From NCBI RefSeq assembly GCF_014837175.1, contig NZ_JACYFR010000006.1, positions 186,001-250,000 of the forward strand: a stretch of DNA of 64,000 bases. Direction: 5' to 3'. Position 1 is the stretch's first letter, and every line of letters starts with the position of its first letter. Below, piece after piece: positions 9,256 through 21,680 of the stretch. The notes below the pieces were generated by a model. The model saw only the letters and a list, made by a program, of their open reading frames with translations, was not told where the DNA came from and searched no databases. The DNA is from Cellulomonas sp. JH27-2. GTDB taxonomy: Bacteria > Actinomycetota > Actinomycetes > Actinomycetales > Cellulomonadaceae. Position numbers and translations under genes: made by a program.

Positions 9256-9347
9256 CAGCTGGCTGTCGACGCGGCCGGGCTCACCGTGCCGGGTGAACGA
9301 CGTCGACGAACGCATCCCCCGGGGAGTGCCACCCCCGCAATGTCCGC

Positions 9348-9353
9348 TACGGT
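9348..9353 (+). promoter_or_regulatory. candidate -10 (TACGGT) for divIVA
   Basis: TACGGT in the 160-base gap between yggT and divIVA would start a transcript near 9360 with a leader of about 55 bases, suggesting divIVA has its own promoter. Confidence 0.4.
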
Positions 9354-9415
9354 GAGCCGAGGTGGTCGGTGGACTGCCCCCGGCCTGACCAGTACGACCG
9401 ACAGAGGTGACGACG

Positions 9416-10117
9416 ATGGCGCTGCTGACCGCAGACGAGGTGCTGAACAAGAAGTTCCAGGCGACCAAGTTCCGCGAGGGCTACGACCAGGACGAGGTCG
9501 ACGACTTCCTCGACGAGGTCGTCAACACGCTCCGTGACCTCCAGGGCGAGAACGACGACCTGAAGACCAAGCTGGCCGCCGCCGAGCGTCGGATTGCGGA
9601 GCTCAGCCGCGCGGGCGCCCAGCAGGCTGCTCCCGCCCCCAAGCCCGAGCCGGAGCCGGAGCCCACGCCGGCCCCCGCTCCCGAGCCGGTCGTCGCCGCT
9701 CCGGCCCCGGCGCCCGTCGCCGCCCCCGTGGCCCCGGTCGCCGCCGCGCCGCAGCGCGGTGGCAACGAGCCCGAGTCCGCGACGGGCATGCTCGCCCTGG
9801 CCCAGAAGCTGCACGACGACTACGTGCGCAGCGGCCAGGAGGAGTCCGAGCGCCTGGTCGGCGAGGCCAAGAGCCAGGCCAACCGCATCGTGCGCGAGGC
9901 CGAGGAGACGTCGCAGCGCACGCTCGGCCAGCTCGAGCAGGAGCGCTCGCTCTTGGAACGCAAGATCGACGAGCTCCGGGTCTTCGAGCGCGACTACCGC
10001 ACGCGTCTGAAGAGCTACCTCGAGAACCTTCTCGGCGACCTGGACAACCGCGGCAGCGCGCTGCCGCCGGCCCGTCCGGGGCAGTCGCAGCCGGGTGCCG
10101 ACGCCCACAACCTCTGA
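9416..10117 (+). CDS. divIVA: polar growth / septation protein DivIVA (Wag31)
   Basis: 233 aa coiled-coil scaffold that marks curved membrane at poles and septa and directs peptidoglycan insertion in actinobacteria. The N-terminal DivIVA domain is clear (LTADEVLNKKFQATKFREGY, DQDEVDDFLDEVV), followed by a first coiled coil, a Pro/Ala/Glu-rich linker (about residues 70-120) and a second long coiled coil (LHDDYVRSGQEESERLVGEA...). The ATG at 9416 has AGAGG at 9403-9407 with good spacing; the GTG at 9407 overlaps that site and is rejected. Confidence 0.95.
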   Translation: MALLTADEVLNKKFQATKFREGYDQDEVDDFLDEVVNTLRDLQGENDDLKTKLAAAERRIAELSRAGAQQAAPAPKPEPEPEPTPAPAPEPVVAAPAPAPVAAPVAPVAAAPQRGGNEPESATGMLALAQKLHDDYVRSGQEESERLVGEAKSQANRIVREAEETSQRTLGQLEQERSLLERKIDELRVFERDYRTRLKSYLENLLGDLDNRGSALPPARPGQSQPGADAHNL

Positions 10118-10158
10118 TCGAGCAGCGGGACGCAGGGCCGTTCCGCTGACCAGCATCG

Positions 10159-10192
10159 ACACGCCACGCCGGGTGAAACCGGCGTGGCGTGT
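10159..10192 (+). terminator. terminator-like hairpin after divIVA
   Basis: A perfect 14-bp stem (10159-10172 with 10179-10192) closes a GTGAAA loop, 41 bases after the divIVA stop. The stem is GC-rich; there is no long U tract, as is common in high-GC actinobacteria. Confidence 0.8.
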
Positions 10193-10214
10193 TGTGCGCG
10201 TCCTCTCCCGCGCT

Positions 10215-10220
10215 TACAGT
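10215..10220 (+). promoter_or_regulatory. candidate -10 (TACAGT) for the DksA/TraR-type gene
   Basis: TACAGT just after the divIVA terminator predicts a start near 10227 and a leader of about 24 bases before the ATG at 10251, which has an AGGGGGG ribosome site. Confidence 0.5.
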
Positions 10221-10250
10221 CACGTGACCTTGACAGACAGGGGGGCCGTC

Positions 10251-10709
10251 ATGGCCGTCAACGACTCCATCACCGCCGTCGACCTGACCGACAGCAAGGA
10301 GCTCGCCAAGCTCGTCCGTTCCTTCCCGGTGCGCGACGGGGAGAAGCCGTGGACCGGCAAGGAGGTCCGCGAGGTCGCCGACGAGCTGACCGCGGACATC
10401 GACCGTCTCACCGGCGAGCTCGCGTCCGCTGACGCCGAGCTGTCCAACTTGCTTCGCAACTCCGGCGACGGCGCGGGCGACGACCAGGCGGACTCCGGCT
10501 CGTCGGCGCTCGAGCGCGAGCAGGAGCTGGCGCTGGTGATCAACACCCGCGACATGCTCGGCCAGACGCAGCGGGCCCTCGCCCGCATCCAGGCCGGCAC
10601 GTTCGGCACGTGCGAGTCCTGCGGCAACGCGATCGGCAAGGCCCGTGTGCAGGCCTTCCCGCGCGCCACGCTGTGCGTCACGTGCAAGCAGCGGGAGGAG
10701 CGGCGCTGA
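10251..10709 (+). CDS. TraR/DksA C4-type zinc finger protein
   Basis: 152 aa. The C-terminal zinc finger has the four-cysteine pattern CESCG...CVTCK characteristic of DksA/TraR proteins, which bind the RNA polymerase secondary channel in proteobacteria. The N-terminal half is helical and begins with a conserved-looking segment (FPVRDGEKPWTGKEV). Actinobacterial members are common but their exact role is less settled. The ATG 10251 follows an AGGGGGG site; earlier in-frame starts run into the divIVA terminator and are rejected. Confidence 0.85.
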   Translation: MAVNDSITAVDLTDSKELAKLVRSFPVRDGEKPWTGKEVREVADELTADIDRLTGELASADAELSNLLRNSGDGAGDDQADSGSSALEREQELALVINTRDMLGQTQRALARIQAGTFGTCESCGNAIGKARVQAFPRATLCVTCKQREERR

Positions 10710-10717
10710 GCCGCCCG

Positions 10718-10723
10718 TAGACT
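10718..10723 (+). promoter_or_regulatory. leaderless promoter -10 (TAGACT) for lspA
   Basis: TAGACT ends six bases before the lspA GTG at 10730, predicting a transcript that begins at the start codon. Confidence 0.65.
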
Positions 10724-10729
10724 CCTGCG

Positions 10730-11314
10730 GTGCCTTCTACCCCTTCGGTGGCTCGTCGCCGCCTCGTCGCCACGCTCGTGTCCGTGACCGTGCTGGTCCT
10801 GCTCGTCGACCAGCTGACCAAGGTCTGGGCGCTCGACTCGCTGACCGCCGGTGAGCGCACCGACGTGCTGGGCGGGTGGCTGGGCTTCGAGCTCGTGTTC
10901 AACCCCGGTGCCGCGCTGTCGATCGCGACCGGGATGACGTGGTTGCTGACCCTGGTCGCGGCTGTCGTCGTGGTCGTCATCGTGCGGGCCTCGCGCCGCA
11001 TCGGCTCGGCCCTGTGGGCCGTCTCGCTCGGCCTGCTGCTGGGTGGCGCGCTCGGCAACCTGATCGACCGCATGTTCCGGCAGCCAGGGATCGCGCGCGG
11101 TCACGTCGTCGACTTCATCGCGTACGGCGACTGGTTCGTCGGCAACGTCGCCGACATCGCGATCGTCGTCGCCGCCGTGCTCATCGTCCTGGCCGTGGTG
11201 CTGGGCATCCACCTCGACGGGACGCGGGAGGGTCAGCGCTCCGACGACGCCGCCGAGCCGGTCACGCCGGTCGCGCCGGCCGAGTCCGACGGCGAGGCGC
11301 GCACCGGTGCCTGA
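10730..11314 (+). CDS. lspA: lipoprotein signal peptidase LspA (signal peptidase II)
   Basis: 194 aa, four-helix membrane aspartyl protease that removes signal peptides from diacylated prolipoproteins. Family motifs are [26 protein letters not shown] (Asp113) and GNVADIAI (Asp142); the two Asp are the expected catalytic pair. The C-terminal 35 residues are a hydrophilic Glu/Ala/Pro tail. The GTG start is set by the leaderless -10. It overlaps the next gene by eight bases. Confidence 0.95.
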   Translation: MPSTPSVARRRLVATLVSVTVLVLLVDQLTKVWALDSLTAGERTDVLGGWLGFELVFNPGAALSIATGMTWLLTLVAAVVVVVIVRASRRIGSALWAVSLGLLLGGALGNLIDRMFRQPGIARGHVVDFIAYGDWFVGNVADIAIVVAAVLIVLAVVLGIHLDGTREGQRSDDAAEPVTPVAPAESDGEARTGA

Positions 11315-12242
11315 GACGCGCGCGCTGCCCGTCCCCGACGGTCTGGCCGGCGAGCGGGTCGACGCGGCCCTGTCGCGCCTGCTGGGCCTGTCCCGCACGC
11401 GTGCGGCCGAGATCGCTGCCGCGGGTGGCGTCCGGGTCGACGGCCGTGCGGTGGGCAAGTCCGACCGGCTGATGGCCGGGGCGTGGCTCGAGGTCGAGAT
11501 CCCCGAGGTGGCGCCTGTCGCGGTCGAGGTCGTGGCGGAGCCCGTGCCCGGCATGGTCGTGCGGTACGACGACGACGACCTCGTCGTGATCGACAAGCCG
11601 GTGGGTGTCGCCGCGCACCCGTCGCCGGGTTGGACGGGGCCGACGGTCGTCGGCGCGCTCGCCGCCGTCGGGTACCGGATCTCGACGTCGGGCGCGGCCG
11701 AGCGCCAAGGCATCGTGCACCGCCTCGACGCAGGCACGAGCGGCCTCATGGTCGTGGCGAAGAGCGAGCACGCATACACGGTCCTCAAGCGCGCCTTCAA
11801 GGAGCGCACGGTCGAGAAGGTCTACCACGCGCTCGTCCAGGGCCACCCGGAGCCGACGACCGGCACGATCGACGCCCCCATCGGGCGCCACCCCAGCTCG
11901 GACTGGAAGTTCGCCGTGGTCGCGAGCGGCAAGCCCAGCGTCACGCACTACGAGGTGCTCGAGATGCTGCCGGCCGCCTCCCTGGTCGAGGTGCACCTGG
12001 AGACCGGGCGCACCCACCAGATCCGCGTGCACTTCTCCGCGCTGCGCCACCCGTGCGTCGGCGACCTCACCTACGGGGCGGACCCGTCGCTCGCGGCGCG
12101 CGTGGGCCTGACGCGGCAGTGGCTGCACGCCATGCGCCTCGGGTTCCACCACCCCACCACGGGCGAGTGGCTCGAGCTGACGAGCGAGTACCCGGACGAC
12201 CTGGCCAAGGCCCTGGCCGCCCTGGGCGAGGGGTATCGGTGA
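11307..12242 (+). CDS. RluA-family rRNA pseudouridine synthase
   Basis: 311 aa. An N-terminal S4 RNA-binding domain (about 15-75) is followed by the pseudouridine synthase domain with the signature [15 protein letters not shown]; Asp141 is the catalytic residue. The [12 protein letters not shown] motif supports the RluA class; RluD-like 23S specificity is plausible because of the S4 domain but cannot be assigned from sequence alone. It sits directly downstream of lspA, a common bacterial pairing. Confidence 0.92.
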   Translation: MPETRALPVPDGLAGERVDAALSRLLGLSRTRAAEIAAAGGVRVDGRAVGKSDRLMAGAWLEVEIPEVAPVAVEVVAEPVPGMVVRYDDDDLVVIDKPVGVAAHPSPGWTGPTVVGALAAVGYRISTSGAAERQGIVHRLDAGTSGLMVVAKSEHAYTVLKRAFKERTVEKVYHALVQGHPEPTTGTIDAPIGRHPSSDWKFAVVASGKPSVTHYEVLEMLPAASLVEVHLETGRTHQIRVHFSALRHPCVGDLTYGADPSLAARVGLTRQWLHAMRLGFHHPTTGEWLELTSEYPDDLAKALAALGEGYR

Positions 12243-12712
12243 CCGTCGTCGTCCGGGTCGAGGACGAGGCCCAGCGCGCCGCCATGACGGCGATCCGCAT
12301 GGCGGTCTTCGTCGACGAGCAGAACGTCGATCCGGCACGCGAGATCGACGCGCTGGACGACGACCCGACCACCGTGCACGTGCTGGCGTCGGCCGACGAC
12401 GGTACGCCGCTCGGCACGGCCCGCCTGCTCGCGCCGCACCACGAGGGCGACCCGGCCCACATCGGGCGCGTCGCGGTGACGGCGGCCGCGCGCGGGCTGG
12501 GCGTCGGCGCGGCGCTCATGACCGCGCTCGAGGACGAGGCGCTGGCCCGGTTCGGGATCGTCCGGGACGGGGTCCGGACGGTCGCCGTCGAGCTCAGCGC
12601 GCAGGAGCAGGCGCTCGGTTTCTACGAGCGACTCGGGTACGTCGCGCGCCCGGAGCGGTACCTCGACGAGAACATCTGGCACCGCGACGCGGTGAAGATC
12701 GTCACGTCCTGA
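12239..12712 (+). CDS. GNAT family N-acetyltransferase
   Basis: 157 aa single-domain acetyltransferase. The acetyl-CoA loop is in the segment [19 protein letters not shown], and the C-terminal half has [18 protein letters not shown], as in ElaA/YjcF-like GNAT proteins. The GTG at 12239 overlaps the upstream stop (GTGA) and has GAGGGG upstream, so it is probably co-translated with the pseudouridine synthase. The substrate is unknown. Confidence 0.88.
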   Translation: MTVVVRVEDEAQRAAMTAIRMAVFVDEQNVDPAREIDALDDDPTTVHVLASADDGTPLGTARLLAPHHEGDPAHIGRVAVTAAARGLGVGAALMTALEDEALARFGIVRDGVRTVAVELSAQEQALGFYERLGYVARPERYLDENIWHRDAVKIVTS

Positions 12713-12753
12713 ACCGGCCCGCGGGGCGGTCCCGACGTGTCGGTGGACCGACG

Positions 12754-12759
12754 TAGGAT
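12754..12759 (+). promoter_or_regulatory. leaderless promoter -10 (TAGGAT) for dnaE
   Basis: TAGGAT ends seven bases before the dnaE ATG at 12767; no ribosome site lies between them. Confidence 0.65.
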
Positions 12760-12766
12760 CGCCCGC

Positions 12767-16303
<3,537 letters not shown>

Positions 16304-16305
16304 GC

Positions 16306-16554
16306 TCAGCCGACCGTCGCGGCGAGCTGCCCGCCGGGCAGGTCGACGACGACCTCGTCGCCGCGGCGCAGCTGACGGCCACGGCGCAGCTCGGGCTCAC
16401 CGTTGACGCTCACCGCGCCGTCCTCGATCAGCTCGCGGGCGGCCGAGCCCGACTCGGCCAGGTCGGCGAGCTTGAGGAACTGACCCAGCCGGATGGAGTC
16501 GTCGGCGATCGGCACGGTCGCGGTGTGCTCGTCGGGTGAGGGTCCAGTGATCAT
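16306..16554 (-). CDS. small S4-domain RNA-binding protein
   Basis: 82 aa, almost entirely an S4 domain (IRLGQFLKLADLAESGSAARELIEDGAVSVNGE). Similar small proteins (YbcJ/YaaA/RlbA types) bind RNA, some in ribosome biogenesis; the partner here is unknown. It is convergent with dnaE, three bases apart, and divergent from hisD. The ATG at 16554 is chosen because CAGACT lies six bases upstream, matching the leaderless pattern nearby; GTG at 16560 is an alternative. Confidence 0.8.
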   Translation of the reverse strand: MITGPSPDEHTATVPIADDSIRLGQFLKLADLAESGSAARELIEDGAVSVNGEPELRRGRQLRRGDEVVVDLPGGQLAATVG

Positions 16555-16560
16555 GGGCAC

Positions 16561-16566
16561 AGTCTG
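16561..16566 (-). promoter_or_regulatory. candidate leaderless -10 (CAGACT) for the S4 protein
   Basis: On the minus strand CAGACT ends six bases before the ATG at 16554. The first base departs from TANNNT, so this is weaker than its neighbours. Confidence 0.4.
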
Positions 16567-16610
16567 CCCCGGGATCGGGCATGACCGGGCTCTCGCACGG
16601 CCGCGCGGCA

Positions 16611-16616
16611 TAGACT
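16611..16616 (+). promoter_or_regulatory. leaderless promoter -10 (TAGACT) for hisD
   Basis: TAGACT ends six bases before the hisD GTG at 16623. With no leader, transcriptional attenuation by a his leader peptide is not possible here. Confidence 0.65.
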
Positions 16617-16622
16617 CGGCGC

Positions 16623-17945
16623 GTGATCTCCCGCATCGACCTGCGCGGTCGCGCCCTGTCGCGTCGTGAGCTCCTCGCCGAGCTGCCTCGTGCCGAGGTG
16701 GACGTCGAGCACGCCGGGACCGTCGTCGCGCCCATCATCGACGACGTCCGCGCCCGCGGTGCCGCCGCGCTGCGGGACCTCGCCGAGCGGTTCGACGGTG
16801 TGCGCCCCGCAGCCCTGCGCGTGCCCGCCGATGCGATCGCGGACGCCGTGCGGGTGCTCGCGCCCGACGTGCGCGCGGCCCTCGAGGAGACCATCCGCCG
16901 CGTGCGCCAGGTCCACGGCGCGCAGGTCCCCGCCGACTTCACGGTCCAGGTGGCACCGGGTGCGCAGGTCCGTCAGCGGTGGGTTCCCGTCCGGCGCGTC
17001 GGGCTGTACGTGCCCGGCGGCCTGGCGGTCTACCCCTCGTCGGTGATCATGAACGTCGTCGCCGCGCAGGCGGCCGGCGTCGGCTCCCTCGCCGTCGCGT
17101 CCCCGCCGCAGAAGGACGCCGACGGCCTGCCCGACGCTGTGGTCCTCGCGACGTGCGCGCTGCTCGGCGTCGACGAGGTCTATGCGGTCGGCGGTGCGCA
17201 GGCCGTGGCGATGTTCGCGTACGGCGCCGCAGGCTCCGAGGCTGCCGACGGCGAGACGCTGTGCGAGCCGGTCGACGTCGTCACGGGTCCGGGCAACGTC
17301 TACGTCGCCGCGGCGAAGCGTCTGGTGCGCGGCGTGGTCGGTATCGACGCCGAGGCGGGCCCGACCGAGATCGCGATCCTGGCCGACGGCGGCGCGAACC
17401 CCGTGCACGTCGCGGCCGACCTGGTCTCCCAGGCCGAGCACGACCCGCTCGCCGCCGCCGTGCTCGTGACGCCCAGCGTCGAGCTCGCCGGTGCGGTCGA
17501 GTCCAAGCTCGTCGACCTGGTCGACGCCACGTTCCACCGTGACCGGGTGGCGACGGCCCTGGACGGCCCGCAGTCGGCGATCGTCCTGGTGGACGACCTG
17601 GAGGCCGGCCTCGAGGTCGTCAACGCGTACGGCGCCGAGCACCTGGAGATCCAGACGGCGGACGCCGCGCAGGTCGCCGAGCGCGTGAGCAGCGCCGGCG
17701 CCATCTTCGTCGGCCCGTACTCCCCGGTCTCGCTGGGCGACTACATGGCCGGATCCAACCACGTCCTGCCGACCGGCGGGTGCTCGCACTTCACGAGCGG
17801 CCTGGGGGTCCACTCGTTCCTGCGGGCGGTCCAGGTGATCGAGTACGACGCGGACGCGCTGGCGCAGGTGGCCGCGCCGATCGTCGCCCTGGCGCAGGCC
17901 GAGGGTCTGCCCGCGCACGGCGAGGCGGTACGGGCGCGTTTCTGA
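16623..17945 (+). CDS. hisD: histidinol dehydrogenase HisD
   Basis: 440 aa, zinc enzyme catalysing the last two steps of histidine synthesis, L-histidinol to L-histidine with two NAD+. Signature regions are [41 protein letters not shown] and [11 protein letters not shown]. Length is normal. It is the first gene of the histidine locus but ends at a strong terminator, so it is probably a separate transcript from hisC-hisB. Confidence 0.96.
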   Translation: MISRIDLRGRALSRRELLAELPRAEVDVEHAGTVVAPIIDDVRARGAAALRDLAERFDGVRPAALRVPADAIADAVRVLAPDVRAALEETIRRVRQVHGAQVPADFTVQVAPGAQVRQRWVPVRRVGLYVPGGLAVYPSSVIMNVVAAQAAGVGSLAVASPPQKDADGLPDAVVLATCALLGVDEVYAVGGAQAVAMFAYGAAGSEAADGETLCEPVDVVTGPGNVYVAAAKRLVRGVVGIDAEAGPTEIAILADGGANPVHVAADLVSQAEHDPLAAAVLVTPSVELAGAVESKLVDLVDATFHRDRVATALDGPQSAIVLVDDLEAGLEVVNAYGAEHLEIQTADAAQVAERVSSAGAIFVGPYSPVSLGDYMAGSNHVLPTGGCSHFTSGLGVHSFLRAVQVIEYDADALAQVAAPIVALAQAEGLPAHGEAVRARF

Positions 17946-17973
17946 CGGTGCGGGCCGTGTGGCCCGCACCGTC
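17944..17973 (+). terminator. terminator hairpin overlapping the hisD stop
   Basis: A perfect 13-bp stem (17944-17956 with 17961-17973) and a GTGT loop begin inside the hisD stop codon. It separates hisD from the olefin cassette. Confidence 0.8.
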
Positions 17974-18039
17974 CCGCAAGTGCACAGTAGGAGCACGACG
18001 ACACGCGCCCGTGCAGCGCGAGGGAAGTGAGCGCTGAGA

Positions 18040-19104
18040 GTGACGCCATCCATGACAGGCAGTGTGGGAACAGGCGCAGGCCGAGCAGGCAACGCCGTCT
18101 TCGAGCACCGCGACGTCGCGCTCCTGGCCGTGACCGCCGTCGAGGCGCCCGTGGTCATGCCCTCGGGCCGGTTCGACGAGCAGCTCGCCGCGACGCTCAA
18201 GCGGCTGCGCCTGCCCAAGGGCCTGCTGCGCCGCGTCGCCGGGGTGACCGAGCGACGCTGGTGGGACGCCGGCACGACGTTCGACGACGCGGCCACGCAG
18301 GCCGCAGCCAAGGCGCTCGCGGAGTCCGGGGTCGACCCGAGCGACGTCGGGCTGCTCATCAACACGTCCGTGACGCGCACGCACCTCGAACCGTCTGTCG
18401 CCTCCCGCATCCACGACGGGCTGGGCCTGCCGTCGAGCGCGCTCAACTTCGACATCACCAATGCGTGCCTGGGCTTCGTCAACGGCCTGACGCTGGCGGC
18501 CCAGCTCATCGACGCGGGTCAGATCCGGTACGCCGTGATCGTGGACGGCGAGGACCCCCAGCCCACCCAGGAGGCGACGATCCGGCGGTTGTCGGAGGGC
18601 GACTCCACGCGTGAGGACTTCCTGCGCGAGTTCGCGACGCTGACGCTGGGAGCAGGTGCCGCCGCGGCGGTGCTCGGCCCCGCGAGCCTGCACCCGGGTG
18701 CGCACCGCGTCCTGGGCGGCGTGTCGCGTGCGGCGACCCAGCACCACACGCTGTGCGTCGGCGGCCCCGACGGCATGTCGACCGACCCGCAGGGCCTGCT
18801 CGACGGTGGGCTCGAGCTCGTCGTCGACGCGTGGCACGAGGCCGAGCCGCGCTGGAACTGGAACGCCGCGGACCGCTTCATCACGCACCAGGTCTCGACC
18901 GTGCACACCAAGTCGATCGTCGACGCGCTCGGGCTCGACAAGCGTCGCGTGCCGACGACGTTCCCGCTGTGGGGCAACGTCGGTCCCGCATCGTTGCCGA
19001 TGACGCTGGCCGCCGAGGCGGACTCCCTGTCCGCGGGCGACCGCGTGGTCTGCATGGGCGTCGGCTCGGGCCTCAACACGGCCATGACGGAGATCGTCTG
19101 GTGA
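18040..19104 (+). CDS. oleA: OleA: acyl-CoA head-to-head condensing enzyme (thiolase/KAS III fold)
   Basis: 354 aa. Known OleA enzymes condense two fatty acyl-CoAs to a 2-alkyl-3-ketoacid, the first step of long-chain olefin synthesis. The catalytic triad is readable: Cys143 (ITNACLGF), His283 (ITHQVS) and Asn313 (GNVGPAS). The paired context with oleBC and oleD separates it from ordinary FabH. GTG 18040 is used; ATG 18052 is an alternative four codons in, and neither has an ideal ribosome site. The stop overlaps oleBC (GTGA). Product chain length cannot be read from sequence. Confidence 0.88.
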   Translation: MTPSMTGSVGTGAGRAGNAVFEHRDVALLAVTAVEAPVVMPSGRFDEQLAATLKRLRLPKGLLRRVAGVTERRWWDAGTTFDDAATQAAAKALAESGVDPSDVGLLINTSVTRTHLEPSVASRIHDGLGLPSSALNFDITNACLGFVNGLTLAAQLIDAGQIRYAVIVDGEDPQPTQEATIRRLSEGDSTREDFLREFATLTLGAGAAAAVLGPASLHPGAHRVLGGVSRAATQHHTLCVGGPDGMSTDPQGLLDGGLELVVDAWHEAEPRWNWNAADRFITHQVSTVHTKSIVDALGLDKRRVPTTFPLWGNVGPASLPMTLAAEADSLSAGDRVVCMGVGSGLNTAMTEIVW

Positions 19105-21680
19105 GCTCGCACGTCACAGCGGCATCCCTGCCTCCGAGCGGGCTGCCGGGGCTGGACCCTGCCTGGTCGCGGGTGGTGCGTACCCCGTCCGGTGCGTGGC
19201 ACGTGCTCGACAACGCCTCGCGGCTCGAGGCCGAGCCGGTCGGCACGATCCTCGCCGTGCACGGCAACCCGACCTGGTCGTACCTGTGGCGCTCGTTCGT
19301 CGCCGCCGCGACGCGCGCCGAGCGGCCGTGGCGCGTGATCGCCGTCGACCAGCTCGACATGGGGTTCTCCGAGCGCACCGGCCGGCAGCACCGGCTGGCG
19401 GACCGCGTGCGCGAGCTCGGTGAGCTCACCGACGTCCTGGCGCTCGAGGGCCCCGTGGTGACGGCCGGTCACGACTGGGGCGGCTCGATCAGCCTCGGCT
19501 GGGCCGTCGACCACCCCGACCTGCTGGCCGGCGTGGTGCTGCTCAACACCGCCGTCTACCAGCCGCTGGGGGAGCGAGCCCCGGCGGCACTGCGCCCCGC
19601 CATGGTGGGCGGCGTCCGGCAGGCTGCCACGGTCACGACGACGGGCTTCATCGACACGACGCTCGCACTGGCGCACCCGCGCCTGACCAAGCCGGTGCGC
19701 GACGCGTTCCGCCTGCCGTACCGCACGCCGTCACGCCGCGCCGCGGTGGGCGACTTCGTCGAGGACATCCCGGCGACCGCAGAGAACCCGAGCCGGCCCG
19801 AGCTCGAGCGCATCGCCGCCGGCGTGCGTGACCTGCAGGTGCCCGCGCTGCTGGCGTGGGGTGCGCGCGACCCGGTGTTCTCCGACCGGTTCCTCGACGA
19901 CCTGCGCGACCGTCTGCCGCACGCCGACGAGCACCGCTACCCGACCGCGGGCCACCTGGTCGCCGAGGACGAGGACGTGGCCTCCGGTGTGCTGCGCTGG
20001 CTGGACGCGCGCGTCACGAATGCCGGCGAGGCCGCGGCGCACCTGGACCCGCCGGCCGACGGCACGCCCGTGCGCCTGCTGGGCGCGGCCCTCGACGAGC
20101 GTGCGGACGACGACGGCCCCGCGCTCGTGGAGCTGCGCGGAGGTGGCAGCCGGACGATCTCGTGGCGTGCGCTCGCGCGCCGCACGGCCGAGCTGTCCCG
20201 TGGCCTGGCGGCGCTGGGTGTGCGACCGGGCGACCGGGTCGCGGTGCTGATCCCGCCCGGCGCGGACCTGACCGCCGTCCTGTACGCGTGCCTGCGCCTC
20301 GGCGCCGTGGTGGTCGTCGCGGACGCGGGGCTGGGCGTGGGCGCGCTGTCGCGTGCGGTCAAGGCATCGCGCCCGGTCGCGGTGATCGGCATCGAGCGCG
20401 CCCTGCTCGCGGCCCGTGCGTTCGGCTGGGCTCCGACCCTGGTCGCCGCGGGTCCCGTGCATCGCCGGTCCCGAGGGGCGCTCGGCGTGGACGCGACGCT
20501 CGTCGAGGTCGCCGAGCTGGGGGCCGGGATCGAGCTGGACCCGGCGCAGCCGCAGCCCGACGACGAGGCCGCGGTGCTGTTCACGTCGGGTTCCACGGGC
20601 CCGGCCAAGGGCGTCGTCTACACGCAGCGCGGGCTCGCAGCCATGCGTGACGCGGTCGCGACGACGTACGGCATCAGCCCCGACCGCCCGTTCGTCGCGG
20701 CGTTCGCCCCCTTCGCGCTCCTCGGTCCGGCTCTCGGTGCGACGAGCGCGAGCCCCGACATGGACGTGACCGCACCGCGCACCCTGTCGGCCGCGGCGCT
20801 CGCGGCGGCCGTGCGTGCGGTCGACGGGTCGGTCGTGTTCGCGTCGCCCGCGGCGATCGTCGGCCTGCTCGAGACGGCCGGTGACCTGGGCGACGACGAC
20901 CGGACCGCGCTGGCCGGCGTCGGGACGCTCCTGTCGGCGGGAGCACCGGTGCCGAGCGAGCTCCTGCTGGCCGCCCGTGAGCTGCTTCCTGCGGCCGAGC
21001 TGCACACGCCGTACGGCATGACCGAGATGCTGCCCGTCACGGACGTCGAGCTCACTCAGATCCTGGCGGCCGGCGACGGTCCGGGCGTCTGCGTGGGGCG
21101 TCCCGTCTCCGGTGCGGCCGTGAGCGTGAGCGCGCTCGACGAGACCGGCGCCGCGACGGGGCAGCCGTCCACCGAGCCGGGCGTCCTCGGCGAGATCCTC
21201 GTCGGCGGTGCGCACCTCAAGGCCCGCTACGACAGGCTCTGGTTCACCCAGGACGTGTCGGCCCGCGACGCCGGGTGGCATCGCACGGGTGATGTCGGAA
21301 GGCTCGACGCCGAGGATCGGCTGTGGGTGGAGGGGCGCCTCGCCCACGTCGTCGTGACGGATGCGGGCGTCGTGACGCCCGTGGCGCCCGAGCGGGCGGT
21401 CGACGCCGTGACCGGCGTCGTGCGCTCGGCGGTCGTCGGGGTGGGCCCCGCGGGCACCCAGCAGGTGGTCGTCGTCGTCGAGCCGGACGGCTCGTCGCGC
21501 GCCGGGCTGGCGCCCGCCGACCTCGCGGCGCGCGTGCGCGCTGCGCTCGACGTCCCCGTCGCCGCGGTCCTGACGCTGCCCGAGCTGCCGACGGACCTGC
21601 GGCACAACTCCAAGATCGACCGCACGCGGATAGCGGCCTGGGCCGACGCCGTCCTGGCGGGTCGCCGGGCGAAGCCGTGA
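19101..21680 (+). CDS. oleBC: OleBC fusion: beta-lactone decarboxylase plus beta-lactone synthetase
   Basis: 859 aa two-domain protein. Residues about 1-310 are an alpha/beta hydrolase of the haloalkane-dehalogenase type with the nucleophile Asp125 in GHDWGGS and a late His (AGHLVAEDED); this is OleB, which decarboxylates a beta-lactone to a cis-olefin. Residues about 330-859 are an AMP-dependent synthetase fold with FTSGSTGPAKG (about residue 494) and HNSKIDR near the C-terminus; this is OleC, which makes the beta-lactone from the 2-alkyl-3-hydroxyacid. OleB-OleC fusions are known in actinobacteria such as Micrococcus. Translationally coupled on both sides. Confidence 0.88.
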   Translation: MSSHVTAASLPPSGLPGLDPAWSRVVRTPSGAWHVLDNASRLEAEPVGTILAVHGNPTWSYLWRSFVAAATRAERPWRVIAVDQLDMGFSERTGRQHRLADRVRELGELTDVLALEGPVVTAGHDWGGSISLGWAVDHPDLLAGVVLLNTAVYQPLGERAPAALRPAMVGGVRQAATVTTTGFIDTTLALAHPRLTKPVRDAFRLPYRTPSRRAAVGDFVEDIPATAENPSRPELERIAAGVRDLQVPALLAWGARDPVFSDRFLDDLRDRLPHADEHRYPTAGHLVAEDEDVASGVLRWLDARVTNAGEAAAHLDPPADGTPVRLLGAALDERADDDGPALVELRGGGSRTISWRALARRTAELSRGLAALGVRPGDRVAVLIPPGADLTAVLYACLRLGAVVVVADAGLGVGALSRAVKASRPVAVIGIERALLAARAFGWAPTLVAAGPVHRRSRGALGVDATLVEVAELGAGIELDPAQPQPDDEAAVLFTSGSTGPAKGVVYTQRGLAAMRDAVATTYGISPDRPFVAAFAPFALLGPALGATSASPDMDVTAPRTLSAAALAAAVRAVDGSVVFASPAAIVGLLETAGDLGDDDRTALAGVGTLLSAGAPVPSELLLAARELLPAAELHTPYGMTEMLPVTDVELTQILAAGDGPGVCVGRPVSGAAVSVSALDETGAATGQPSTEPGVLGEILVGGAHLKARYDRLWFTQDVSARDAGWHRTGDVGRLDAEDRLWVEGRLAHVVVTDAGVVTPVAPERAVDAVTGVVRSAVVGVGPAGTQQVVVVVEPDGSSRAGLAPADLAARVRAALDVPVAAVLTLPELPTDLRHNSKIDRTRIAAWADAVLAGRRAKP

